From: Hydrangea macrophylla | Lineage: Eukaryota; Streptophyta; Magnoliopsida; Cornales; Hydrangeaceae | DNA length: 64,000 nt | Direction: 5' to 3' | Assembly: GCA_033977485.1 (NCBI GenBank) | Contig: CM066991.1 | Location: 29,509,850 to 29,573,849, forward strand | Shown: positions 9,690 to 20,714 of the stretch, in pieces | Position numbering within the stretch: the stretch's first letter is position 1 | How the letters are laid out: the number at the start of each line of letters is the position of its first letter | Notes under the pieces: generated by a model | What the model saw: only the letters and a program-made list of their open reading frames with translations | Told to the model about the DNA's origin: nothing | Database searches by the model: none | Translations under genes and position numbers: made by a program

Positions 9690-11192
9690 ATGAACCCTTT
9701 CACAGGGTATCACAAGTTCAAGCCTCTTGACTTAACCATACCCGACCCTATACCCGATCACGGGTTCAGAAACGAAGAAGACCGCATATGGTTCACTAGA
9801 TACTTCCAATCGCGAAAGGTTATGCTCGAGCGACCCCTCGAGACAACATGGCTTACCACTCCTTGGTACCTTGCATGGATACGCGCTATGCCACAGTGGT
9901 ACACACTCCTCTTCCAGCCTAAGCACGTTAATCTATCCTGGATTAGGGAGGCATGTGCGACGATGATCAGGGACTCGACTGCTCCGTTCACACTACGATC
10001 ATTTTTCCGTGGTCATGAGATCATTTTTAGCCCGGCCACTGTCTCTGCTGCTTTAGGGGTCCCCGAGGTACCTGACTGTGTTTGTCCACACCGTGCTGAC
10101 ACACCGCTGCTCTCCCCGACTATTATTATCAGAGAGATCACTGGGGGTGCTCTTCCTGGTTAGGATGGCGAGGCCCTTATTCGTGACTTCTACCTCACGG
10201 ATAATTATCATATGCTGCACCTCGCCCTCAGCAATTGCCTCTTAGTGACATCTTATTGGGAGAAGATTGCAGCATGGTACGCACGTGTGTTATATGCGAT
10301 TGGGACACGACAGTCGGTCTGTTTGCCTTGCCTTTACATTGATTTCATGAGACACCTTACTCGATACGTTCAAGCCAAGAAGCACTTAAAGGGTGCTTGG
10401 GCCATTCACCGGGTCATTGAGCAGGCAGGTCTCCTTCTGTTGGCAGTTGATGCGACTGGCCAGTCTCGCAGTCATTTTGGCGAGACTGCTTCCCGCTGGT
10501 CTGATGCGCAAAAGAGAAAGAGGCGAGGTAAAGGCAAGGCGAAGGTTGGCGAGAAGAGGAGGAGAGGAGGAGACACTGATACGGAGGGTGCTGCTTCTGG
10601 GATGCCCACCGAGGCTTAGGAGCATGATTCTGAGGAGGAGATGGATCCTATGGAGGAGGTGGCGAGATTTGAGCTGCGGCAGAGGTCTCAGGCTCGTGCC
10701 CAGGGAGAGTCTTCTTCTGCGCCTCTCCCGACTATTCATGAGTTACTATTGGAGGAGAGAGAGGCTCGGATTAGACTTGAGGGCAAGGTAGATTAGATGA
10801 TGACTCTGCTGGAGGCAATCTTGATCCAGATCGGAGTCGACCAGGCAGTTCACATAGCTTTTGCACCACCCACTAGCGATCCACCTACAGCTGCTCCAAA
10901 CACTTCCACCGTCCCACCTACTACATCTGCTATTCCACCACCTACCACTGGACCATCATCTTCAGCCCCATCTTCTCAGGCTGATCCTATAATTTCATCA
11001 TCATCAGTGGCACCGCCTGCTACTGAGACACCGCTTCCACCACCTCCGGTTGTGGCTGACACATCACTATCTATTCCAGCTGCCACGATCGCGAGTGACC
11101 CAGCGACGGCTACGACTGTTGCAGAGGGTGGAGTTGCGGATGCTCCAGATTTACTAATCGAGATATTATCTGATGTTCCCGATGATGCATAG
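9690..11192 (+). pseudogene. ORF3 in env position (putative plant transposon protein type)
   Basis: One frame of about 500 codons with three in-frame stops (10161, 10617, 10795), all TAG, and no frameshift. The N-terminal 160 residues include EEDRIWFTRYFQSRKVMLERP, HVNLSWIREA and FTLRSFFRGHEIIFSP followed by a GVPE motif. This pattern resembles the domain common in the ORF that follows pol in Athila elements. A basic cluster (KRKRRGKGKAKVGEKRRRGG) follows, then an acidic helix, then a Pro/Thr/Ser-rich tail ending EILSDVPDDA. No convincing signal peptide or fusion motif is seen, so calling it an envelope would be unsupported. The basic cluster suggests nuclear entry. A 45-codon homologous tail survives in A4 (33172-33306). 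Confidence 0.75.
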
Positions 11193-13333
11193 TCTATTGG
11201 TTCAGTTTTATGGATTTTTGGACATTGTTGGTTGGTTTGATGGATATTTTGGACACTGGTGGGATATTTTGTTTATTGTTGGGTGTGGTTGGTTTTGTTG
11301 GATCTTAGTTTTTTGTGCAGTATATATCACTATTCTGTTCTTTCACTTTATTATCTTTCCAGTGATGCGTTCTGTTTTATGTATGGATCCCATGCTTTAT
11401 AGTTCATTCCTGTTTGATCATTGCTGTTGGAGTGTGTATGCTTTCTACACAGGTTGTTCCACTTGCAATTCTTACAATGCTATATCAGGTGATATCTCTC
11501 TATCTATTTTTGAAAATCAACTACTGCGGGCATTGCGATTTTCAGTTGGGGGTGGGATGTAGATAGATAATCACCTGTGCATAATCTTACTTAGCAATCT
11601 GGATCACTCGATTTATTACATAAGTCATACAAGCTCCATTAAAAGTTTGAAAACAACTAAATTAAAATAAATTGCAAAAATTTCAAAGAAACGATGAAGT
11701 TAGGTTTGATTTGAATTGGTAGAATAATTTTGAGTATTCACTCCTATTTAGTTGTTACTAAACAATGACATAACCATTTTATTCTCATCGTTTTATGAAT
11801 TAAGTTCACGCGTTTTTTTTTGCTCTCTAGGATGAATGCATATGTTGACCATTCTTGTATCCAAATCATTTGCACATATTAATAGCTATGCAGAAAACTT
11901 AAAATAAGAGTTAATACGACTTTCGTACTTTAAAGAATGAAGTAGTGGAAACTAGTTACCCTTAGTGAGCTTTTGAATCCAATCTTCAATTCTGAGAGAA
12001 TTATTACATTAAAATTTGAATTGTTTTTGTTGAATAAACGTATTAAACTCGTTGGATAGTCTCTAATTTTTCATTTTGGCTTCTTAGTAGAGGAGAACGT
12101 TCAGGATTTACCAACTAAACTCAATGAACATTGACGTTTAAAAATTAAGAAGTTGAGAAAATGATTTAAGCCATCGTATTTGCTCCTTGCCTTCTCCATT
12201 TACCTATATTGACATTTCCAAATATGCATTGTTCTTAACCCCACACCTAGTAAATAATGCCAAATCCATTATGAAATTCTAAATCCCTAATCGTATACTT
12301 TGACCTCAATATACCCTATTGCACACCTAATGTGATTAAATTGTTGAAGTATGAGGAGGAAGTAGTAGTGGGAAGGGCTCCAAAAAAAAAGAAAAAAAAA
12401 GAAGAAAGAAAAAATGAAAAATGATGATATATATTTATATGTATGGAGAGGATGGTTGGAATAAAGTGAAAAAGAAATTACTAAACACAATCACATGCTG
12501 AAAATGTGCAATTTCGTACCCCTCTAATTTCTACCTACTGAATAAAAATCATCAAGTCAAAGCCTTAATGATTTTCAACAACTTAGTGTATCCACGAATG
12601 TGTAATTTGAGTTATCCACGGTATTTCGCTCCTCTAGTCAGTAGTATTCCGTTCGTGAGACTATACACTCTAAATGTTCGTCTTTTATAGAGTCGAGTAT
12701 GAAAGCATTAGTATCCGGAAAAAAATCACTCCGTTCAAAGCTTTCATACCATGTGCGATCATTATTAACCAAGTCTCTGTGAGATATTAATTTTTGAGTG
12801 TAGTAACCATGTGAGAATTGAGTTGAAACTACAATTTCTGAGAGTATGATAGTTTAAACAACTCTAAATAAAGTTTGATGTATAGCTGTTAATTTCACAC
12901 ACACACGGATACATGGATGTGATGCATATGTTATTTTTATCTTGGTGATATGAGGAACATGTGTATTTCTTTCATGTTTTGAATGAGAATGATATGTTTT
13001 GTAGAGCTAAATTAATAGTTGAATAGAAGAGAGTGTTTAAAAGTTATTCTATATCTTTTTGAGCTTAAAATCAGAGAATTTTGTGGGTACATTCACTACA
13101 AACCCTCACGAGACAACACTCGTCCACTCGGGAGAACCTAGGGGTTTAACGGCTTGTTGCATTTTCTAAATGCAACCGCGATTCCTACGAAAGTGAGTTA
13201 GGTAGTTTTCTTTCTTGTTATTTTAGTTTAGTTAATCTGGGTCTAGTCTATTTTAGTCAGCATAATATTAGTTTAGCTAGTTTTTATTTTTGCTCTATTG
13301 CTAGGGCCTAGCAAATCGCTAGTGGGGGGGTTT
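11193..13333 (+). other. A1 3' untranslated region, with two polypurine tracts
   Basis: AT-rich sequence with no supported gene. It opens with a hydrophobic 129-codon ORF (11173-11562) whose frame is not kept in A4. CAGTTGGGGGTGGGA lies at 11543-11557, and the final polypurine tract AGTGGGGGGG at 13321-13330 precedes the LTR. Around 13095-13200 a block (ACCCTCACGAGACAACACTCGTCCA and onward to GCTTGTTGCAT) is shared with A3 at about 57965-58070. The first tract to LTR distance, about 1.75 kb, is similar in A1, A2, A3 and A4. Confidence 0.7.
12697..12749 (+). other. Conserved hairpin in Athila 3' UTR
   Basis: GTATGAAAGC (12697-12706) pairs with GCTTTCATAC (12740-12749) across a loop of about 33 bases. 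The same arms occur in A4 (31596-31606 with 31637-31647) and A2 (43657-43667 with 43699-43708), with the loop changed but similar in length. Confidence 0.6.
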
Positions 13334-13582
13334 TGATAAGCGGGGGTATTTGTAAAATACAACCGCGCTAAAAGAAGAAAATGTACTAAATTGTTTCACA
13401 ATTCTTTGATTTATCTGCAATTTGAATTACAATGCTAGTTTGTACACAATTGATTAAACTATGACAAGTTGTTTGTTTTAGCTATAGTTTGTGCAGATTA
13501 CTGTTGCTGTGTGAAGAATTGGATGAGAAAGATAAAAGGAGTTGCTAAATTTTAATGAAGACAAGTACAGATGAAAAGTGAA

Positions 13583-13702
13583 CCTCGATCGATTGAAGAC
13601 CATTCGATCGATCGAAGGTTCGATCGATCGATAGAAGCTCAAGCGCTCGAAGATCCCAGAAGTTCAATCGATCGAACGATGTTCGATCGATCGAACATGG
13701 CT
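13583..13702 (+). repeat. Palindrome array upstream of the A1 LTR TATA box
   Basis: About six units with the core GATCGATC, including TTCGATCGATCGAAG, GTTCGATCGATCGATAG and GTTCGATCGATCGAAC, plus a CAAGCGCTCGAAG variant. It ends about 62 bp before TATAAAT at 13764. The position is that of an upstream promoter element, which is inference. Confidence 0.85.
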
Positions 13703-14194
13703 TTTATCACATTTTATGCGCACGCAGTAGAGATGGGATTTTAACCCTAGCATTAGGTTTTAGTATAAATATTCGTATTGTATACGTCTATAAGGAGGCC
13801 CATATTAGTTTTCATCAGTTTTTAGAGAGAGAAGAGAGTTTTTCTTGATGTTTTTGTAGGTTTCAAAGATCTTTGTGGTAGTGTAGCTTGGATTCTCTTG
13901 GTTTAATCAAAGTTTGTCATTCCAGGTTACGTCTTTATTGTTTATATACATTCTGCACGTGGTTTATAGTAGTATAATCTGTCAAACTCATAGTAGTGCA
14001 TGCTAAATAAGTTCACACCATTAGTTTACATAGTTTTCATATTGAAATCACAAACAAACAAGACTTTAATGAACTTTTACGTTAAAAATGCATCTATGAC
14101 ACTCCAGACTATGTCTGAGTAGTCCCCAGGTTGGGAGATCACGATGAAACCGTGATCTCAAGCCTCTGTAATGCAGCAGAATAATTCCTGTGTT

Positions 14195-14312
14195 AGATCG
14201 ATCGAGAAAGTTCGATCGATCAAAACAGAGATACAGTCGATCGATCGAAGGCAGTTCGATCGATCGAGGGATGAAGAAGTCCGATCGATCGAAAGCACAT
14301 CGATCGATCGAA
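14195..14312 (+). repeat. Palindrome array downstream of the A1 LTR TATA box
   Basis: Six units (TAGATCGATCGAGA, GTTCGATCGATCAAA, GTCGATCGATCGAAGG, GTTCGATCGATCGAGG, CCGATCGATCGAAAG, ATCGATCGATCGAAC). It lies about 430 bp after TATAAAT, so it would be in the transcribed part of the LTR. Confidence 0.85.
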
Positions 14313-15737
14313 CTCTCTGATTCTTGAGGACATTCTATGTAGTATTCTTAGACTTTCTGCTTTACTGATTTGTTATCAAATTGTCCCCAAACGCTCAGTT
14401 TGTCAAAACAGTCTGTAAACTTAAAGCCTTGAGGCATTTTTCTTGAATAAACTTTGTAAACCACCCTCAATGCTAACACCATTGGAGGTGCAAGTCTTAA
14501 CTATTGTTTTAAACTGCTTTTATGTATTTCAAACTTAATTGTGATGATATAGTCCCAGGCATGAAAGGACTATAGATTCTTTATCCTAAGAGGTATGGAA
14601 TACTGTGGAAGATGTACTCCATTGAGCTTCAACGTAACTGCATGGTAGATGGCTAGGTCGCTGTGGATTCGTGTAATCCCAACATTCCCTTGTATTAATA
14701 AAAACACGTCTTAAATCATTGCTTTAATTAATTAGTCAGTAATTAGTTTAATCTAGTTTAATTGTTTTATCTTTAGTAGTTGATAAGCTGTGGAACTTTG
14801 TGTTCTACACTCCTTTAGAATTTTGATTTTTCCTTTATTGTTTGAGATTAATCTAGGTAATTAGTTTAACACCTTCCCTGTGGGATCGACCTGGACCTCC
14901 AGTACTATACTACTTGCATGATTACCTACACTTGGGTATAGCACACAAGCGCACATAGAATAATTCTCGTGTCACCTTGCATGGATATCTACTAGAATTG
15001 GTTGAAGATTTGTGAAGCTCGTCAAAGTCATCAGGTCTTTTATTGTAATGTCGAGAACTTAGTTTTGACCTCGGATTGGTCTGAACTTGATATATAAGCC
15101 TTAAGAATGCTCGAAACTTGTTAAAATTGGTTTGAAGGACCCTTGGGAATTTGAATCTTGGTTGAAGAAAAGTCCCCAGACACACAGAATCGAGGGTACC
15201 ACAACTTGAAATAAGCCGAGAAATGATGATTTGCAGTGAACTCCCGTTGTTTTGGGTTGATTATGTGTTGTCTTAAAAAATGGACATTTGGGTCTACTGT
15301 CACTTGAGAATTACATCCAGAAAGGATTTGCTAAAGATGAATCAGAAGGCGTGATTTTCAAACCGGGGTTAAGATGTTTAGAAAAGGTCAGAATGAACCC
15401 AACGTACATGAGCTGGTCGAAGCACCAATATGAGTCTCAGATTGAATCAACAGGGCTTCTAGAATATGTGCTCACCTTTCAGAAATCTCAGATACATCCC
15501 CAAACAGAGAACTTTCATAATACGTGTTGCCTCCAGATATAGGGTATCTATCAGCATCATGTATCAAGTCTACCTCCAAATGAAGGGTATCTCTTAGAAA
15601 TTTGTATACCAGAATTACCAGAATTGTGTGTATCTCAGAATCGTGTATCAATGCTTCCTCTATAAAGGGTATCTCTCAAAATCCATGTATCTCTCAGAAT
15701 TCATGCGTCAGGACAGAAGATTTATCCCCAGCAAGAG

Positions 15738-16060
15738 GACCTGTTTTAGAAGAACGGAAGATTTGCCTAGAAGAAGGACCTGTGTTGGAAGAACGGAAGA
15801 TTTGTCTAGAAGAAGGACCTATTTTGGAAGAACACAAGATTTGTCTCCAACAGAGAGACCTATTTCAGAGGATGTGCCTCTAGACCTATTTTAGAAGATT
15901 TATCCCCTAAAGAAGTACCTGTTTCAGAAGAACAAAACATTTGTCTCCAGTAGAGTGACCTGTTTCAAAAGATTTATCCCCTGTAGAAGGACTCTACATC
16001 AGCAATCGTCCCTAGCAAAAGGACTCTACATCAGCAATCTCCCCAGCAGAGGACTTTAAT
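15738..16060 (+). repeat. Imperfect tandem repeat, unit about 33-41 bp
   Basis: Successive units begin CCTGTTTTAGAAGAACGGAA, CCTGTGTTGGAAGAACGG, CCTATTTTGGAAGAACAC, CCTGTTTCAGAAGAAC and so on, and end in AGAAGGAC or AGAGTGAC. The last two units switch to TCTACATCAGCAATC. The repeat phase is in frame with a short ORF, giving repeated ERKICLEEGP peptides, which I read as coincidence. Confidence 0.75.
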
Positions 16061-16084
16061 GAATCATCTAAGTGGTTAGGACTC

Positions 16085-16740
16085 ATAGAATCGATTTTAA
16101 GATTAGGTCGAGTTTAAGATTAGATCGAGTTAAAGATCATGTCAAGTTTTAGATCGAGTTTAAGATTAGGTTGAGGTTAAGACATAATGGAGTTTCAGAT
16201 TAGGTCAAGTTTAAGAAAGAATCGAGTTTAAGATCATGTCGAGTTTTGTATCGACTTTAAGATCATGTCGAGTTTTAGATCGAGTTTAAGATCATGTCAA
16301 GTTTTATATCGAGTTTAAGATCACGTTTTAGATCGAGTTTAAGATCAGGTCAAGTTTAAGATAGAATCGAGTTTAAGATTAGATCGAGTTTAAGATCATA
16401 GATTGAGTTTAAGATCATGTAATATTTTAGATCGAGTTTAAGATCATGTCGAGTTATAGATCGAGTTTAAGATCATGCCAAGTTTTAGATCGAGTTTAAG
16501 ATCATATCAAGTTTTAGATTGAGTTTAAGATCATGTCGAGTTTTAGATTGAGTTTAATATCATGTCGAGTTTTAGATTGAGTTTAAGATCATGTTAAGTT
16601 TTAGATCAAGTTTAAGATCATGTCAAGTTTTAGATCGAGATCATGTCAAGTTGTAGATCGAGTTTAACATCAGGTTGAGTTTAAGATCATCGGTCGAGTT
16701 TATGACCGCACCGAAATATAAGAATAGGTTGGGTTTAAGA
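16085..16740 (+). repeat. 29-bp minisatellite (unit ATCGAGTTTAAGATCATGTC + GAGTTTTAG)
   Basis: Roughly twenty head-to-tail copies, many 29 bp long, with point changes (TCAAG/TCGAG, ATCATG/ATCAGG) and occasional deleted units. It sits in a Tat/Ogre 3' UTR just before the LTR, the site where such elements are known to grow satellites. Confidence 0.85.
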
Positions 16741-17280
16741 TCATATCATGTCTAGGATTAAGTTCAGACTTACCTAGAACCCTCTTCATTAAGAAACCTG
16801 AATCAAATATGAGAGATAGTGTAAAAAGTTTCCATATGTGAGAGAGAGTCGTCGCATCCCTTCCATTAGATTTTGCATCTAAGGAACCTTTGAGGACGAT
16901 TCCTCCAGCACTTGCACATTCATGTTTTCATACTGCATCAGCATCCTAGGATAGGAGCATTTCATCCGTATTATTATTTGTGTGTTCTCTGTCTGCTTGC
17001 GCGCTTAAACTATGCCCTATTCTAATTCCTGGAAAGGATACAGAGGCAGCTCCAACGGAGCATGACCAGCAGCGGCTTAGATTTAGCAGCCTCTACCCAG
17101 CATTGCATTGCATTCTTACATTCATGATTTCTTGATGTTCTCTGATTTTGAATTTCTTGATTTTTGTGGATTTTTGTTTTTCCTAAAATCTCTCAGTATG
17201 GTTATTGGGTGCTTTCAAAGCTTTGACACTCACTTGCAGTTCACGTTGTTCACAACAAGCTCTGCCAAAGAGGGGCAAAC

Positions 17281-20200
17281 TGTAGACACCCAATTTTGAC
17301 CACACTGATATGATTTAGGGTAGACAACGTCTTGGAGGATTCGATGATGAAAAGTACCTTATGAAAGGTACTAGTTCCACACAATCGAAAGATCGAACTT
17401 CAGAACGTGACTTCAAGCTCAGAAAAGCCCTTTTCTATGGATAAATCCCAAATTTCTTAAAATCGTCTCTTAGAATTCATATTCACTTAAGGTCATATGA
17501 ACATTAAGTGTTCTAAACACATTATTATAGATATCCAGAGATTTAATTTTAAAGAAAAGATCAAAATCGACACGCATTGGAAAGTAATTTCGAAAAAGAC
17601 GTCGTTTGATTTCAAAAAGACGACGAAAGTTTCGGAGGACTTTCGGGCTTCGATTGGACTTCAATTTTCATCTCAAAAACTCTGGGAATATTTTTATACT
17701 AAAATTCAACCCAAAAGCTTTCCAACAGTATGTATACAGATGATATCAGACACCAAAAAGCATTTTTACAAAAATCTGGAAAAGCAGTGCACCTGAAACT
17801 TGAAACAGGGCTTGTGGGCAACCAGGGGAACCAAAAAAGGGGATGGCGGTTTTGGGTTGTGAGGTGGCAGGCCCCACCATAACCGCCACCTATAAAGAGT
17901 GTTCTCTATCACATTTTTCTTGTTCCAGACCCTTCTAGAAGGCTCCCACTGCAGGGAAATTGCTTGGAAGTTGTGTTAGGCACCGAAATGGCCATTTTAA
18001 TCCTTTTTTTGTCTTTGAAAATCCTGTTTTAACCTTGAAACTTAAGAGCTAAGTCTTCAAAACTCTATATATTGATCTCATACATCTTATATGAGATCAT
18101 CTAAGTAGTATCTTGGAGTACCTTGAATTACACTTAGAATATCTTAGGAGAAGCTTTGAATATACATGAGAGATACAAGTACAGCTTGAACATACTTTCA
18201 ATTAAGAGAGAATTCTAGAGAGAGAGAATTATGAATTAGAATTCCCTAAACTAATCTCAAGATATTTAGATTAGATGAATTAGACATCAAGTGCCTCCAT
18301 TAACTTCCATGGATGAGTGCTTGAAGAACACTTGAAGAAGAAGATCTTCAATTCAACTTTGGTTATATAATTGAGAATCCTCTAAGAGGTAAGCACTATA
18401 ATTCATCTCTAATTCCTATTTTGTATATATAGATCTATAGGATTTGGATCTAGCTTTGTTTTATTTATTTGTTAGAACATTCATCTTCTTCATCTCTTTG
18501 AGTTTATTGATAATTCATAAATAGAGATTGATTTTCACTTTGATTTTAAATTTTGATTTCATTATTCTATTTAGTTTAGATCCATGCATACATGATAATA
18601 TATATGTATCTATTTTGAATTCTATGATGGTTTGGAAGTATGATCTATGAGAAGGATGATTCCTATGTTTATACCTATCTCTTGATTATTTCTATTACCT
18701 AGAAGTCCAATTGAAATTCATCTCCAATAGGATATTTGTAAGTCCCTTTGATCTATGATCTAAAGTTCTTCATAGAACTTGAGGGCTAAATTGATTGGAA
18801 ATCATGATAATTAAGTTGATCTATGAATTTGATCTCTCAAATAAGCTTCAACCAACATTTAAGATGTTTTTCTCACACTTCAAAATGAACTAGATATAAA
18901 TTCAGCAAAATAGATTGGTTTTGCCTATAAGATTTGGTCCATCAAAACCCATTGTTTGATGGATTTCAAATTTTCTGGGTAAATTTGATGAATTACCTTT
19001 CATCCAGTCCGTTTTGAGAGCTTCTAGGATCCATATGATATTTTTAGAAATTGTTGAGAAATCGGTTGACAGATTTTGAACATAGTCTCTTTGTGCTTGA
19101 ATTTCAAAAAATCTATAATAGTTATTGATGTTCCGCTTTTTGGGGATGATTCCTATCTCATGTATCTATATGCCGATGTAAAATCGTGAGCTTACGATCG
19201 AGTTAAGATCATTTTTTAAGAGTTTGAAGTTGATACAACTATTCTGGAATTTTCTAGATTTAACTACAATTATGATCATGTATACAAAATTGTCTTACCT
19301 TGATCAGTTAACAACAATTGATGAATAAAACATGGTTTAGAAATAATCTAGAATAATTGGATGAGAGATCAAAATCTTAGATGATTCCTGAATCTCTATT
19401 ATGCTTCTATTATACTTTACGTTCCTTTGTCAAATGATACAAAATTTCAAGAATAACAGAGTCTATTTAAAACAATTTTTCAGAAACGTTAAGATCATGA
19501 CATGTCTATAGGATTATTTTCGTCATAAACTACTGTGAAATAGTTTTCTTTTGACATCAAATAGAGCTTCATGTGATTTTTGTAGAATTAATTATGATTT
19601 TTACAAGAACAGTGGATAGTCCTGATCCACTGTTCCCAAAACTCTTATTTCTCAAACTTCAAAAATGGTAAAGAGGTTCTACTTTATGGAGAAGTTCCCT
19701 AAGAGATGTATCTAACTTTCTGTAAAAGGGTTTTAACCCAGCTCATTTTTAAGATCACTTTTGACAGGATTCCTTAAAGGTTGCTGAATCTAGAAATTTG
19801 ATTGATGACATGTCTTCTTTGTTTTTCATGCATATCATTTGTTTGCTTATGTTTTTGCAATGCTTGGGTATTCTTTTGTGTCTTAGTGCAGAGAATTGAA
19901 TGCTGTGGATCTGAACATCGATTTGTGATCTTGTCTCGTCTACATGTGGCTTAGTGCACATGTATCGTGTACCTTCTCTATCCTTTCTCTTAGAATTTTT
20001 CTAGGCTTACAACTTTATTTCCAAACGTCACAATTCCTTTAGGATAGTCTCCGTTTATATGATTGTTTGCTAGAGACATCTTATCTAGGATTGTTGCATG
20101 ATTGCATTACACGTTTCCATTTCTTTTTGCTTTTACGACTCCGCTTGAGTCAACTCAATGTAAGTCTTCTCGTTCCCTTTTGCATATCATGACATGTTTC

Positions 20201-20700
20201 CTTTATTTTGCATCGGTCCCAGGCGGGACTAGCCACTATAAGTATACCTCTCCCTTGTATTTCATGTACATCCGACTTCTACTTGATTTAATCTCTTGAA
20301 ATTATTTTTATTAGATGTTCCATTTTGACATGTATATATTATCTAGTATGTTTGAGGAAACAACATCAATTATGAATTAAGAACAAGGATATTTGAATTA
20401 AGGCCTACCATTCAGTAGGGCGAGGAGGGGGTGCTTTAGTCCTGCTTGGGCTTCTTCCCCTCTCGTACCAAGACCCCCAAACCTAGTTTCTGGTAATGAA
20501 GGGTGAGTAACCTTATTCAATTTTGGACGAGTCGAACTTGGGTTTCCTAATTCCCGATAAAAATCAGGTGGCAACTCTTTATCTCTAGGACCGCGCGAGA
20601 AAGTTCTAGTTTTCCCTTGAAGTGTGCTCCTTGGGATCCGTTCTGAGACACTATCAAGGGAAGACACCAGAGCCCCCCTCATCTATGTATTATGTAATCC
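17281..20700 (+). repeat. Ogre/Tat LTR (about 3.4 kb, right end uncertain)
   Basis: It starts TGTAGACACCC after a polypurine tract. A TATA box (TATAAAG) is at 17891-17897. The 3' part (CTCTCGTACCAAGACCCCC, about 20460) resembles the corresponding part of the T2 and right-edge LTRs. The expected CA end and primer site are missing: about 20 bp beyond 20700 the sequence is already gag. A polypurine tract to its left and gag to its right mean it is either a shared LTR of a tandem element pair or a recombinant. A 94-codon minus-strand ORF (20398-20682) inside is judged accidental. Confidence 0.75.
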
Positions 20701-20714
20701 ACACCTAACCGTGC

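Larger units (their letters stand above)
2894..14974 (+). mobile_element. A1: Athila-type Ty3/gypsy retrotransposon, 5'-truncated
   Basis: The order is gag C-terminus (zinc knuckle), protease, RT, RNase H, integrase, spliced ORF, ORF3, long 3' UTR and LTR. The 5' LTR, leader and first two thirds of gag are missing, because the copy joins T1 sequence directly. Protein motifs (FxDD RT, LGASxN protease, GRPFLxT) and an ORF in env position are those of the Athila lineage. Pol is about as long as in the family but carries stops. A2 on the minus strand is a close relative and shows what several stop codons replaced. A 5-bp target duplication cannot be checked because the left end is gone. Confidence 0.9.
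13334..14974 (+). repeat. A1 3' LTR, Athila type (1.64 kb)
   Basis: It starts TGATAAGCGGGG right after the polypurine tract and ends ...TCGTGTCA, an imperfect TG...CA inverted end shared with the A4 and A2 LTRs (TGACAAGCG ... TCGTATCA or TCGTGCCA). A TATA box (TATAAAT, 13764-13770) lies about 430 bp in. Palindrome arrays lie at 13583-13702 and 14195-14312. The U5 end (CTGTGGGATCGACCTGGACC ...) is homologous to the A3 LTR end. A TSD cannot be tested because the element's left end is missing. Confidence 0.8.
14975..17280 (+). other. Tat/Ogre 3' untranslated region (element TA), minisatellite-bearing
   Basis: This stretch lies between the A1 LTR and an Ogre-type LTR at 17281, and ends in a polypurine tract (AAAGAGGGGCAAAC, 17267-17280). 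It contains two tandem arrays (15738-16060 and 16085-16740) and otherwise no credible ORF. Hypervariable 3' UTRs with tandem repeats are known in plant Ogre/Tat elements and can seed satellite DNA. The pol of this element is not in view. ORFs around 15600-15890 are products of the repeat unit itself. Confidence 0.6.

Noticed and set aside
9690..11192. Calling ORF3 an envelope gene
   Set aside because: It is in the env position of Athila, but no signal peptide, fusion peptide or clear membrane anchor is visible.
11173..11562. Hydrophobic 129-codon ORF overlapping the end of ORF3
   Set aside because: A2 has a similar peptide, but an extra base in A4 shifts the frame, so DNA conservation explains it better than coding.
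11558..13333. Placing the A1 LTR start at 11558 (TGTAGATAG after a G tract)
   Set aside because: Comparison with A3 shows the matching tract in A3 lies 1.75 kb before its LTR, and TGATAAGCGGGG at 13334 pairs with the LTR end, giving 1.64-kb LTRs in all copies.
13583..14312. CRISPR array interpretation of the regular palindromes
   Set aside because: Units are short, variable and unevenly spaced, lie in LTRs of a plant, and there are no cas genes.
15602..15894. ORFs with repeated ERKICLEEGP peptides
   Set aside because: The repetition is produced by the minisatellite unit; no conserved start or domain.
17497..17796. 99-codon ORF in the 17281 LTR
   Set aside because: Within an AT-rich LTR, no motif, and no counterpart in the T2 LTR.
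20398..20682. 94-codon minus-strand ORF
   Set aside because: It lies in the conserved 3' part of an LTR; the apparent protein follows from the complement of LTR sequence.
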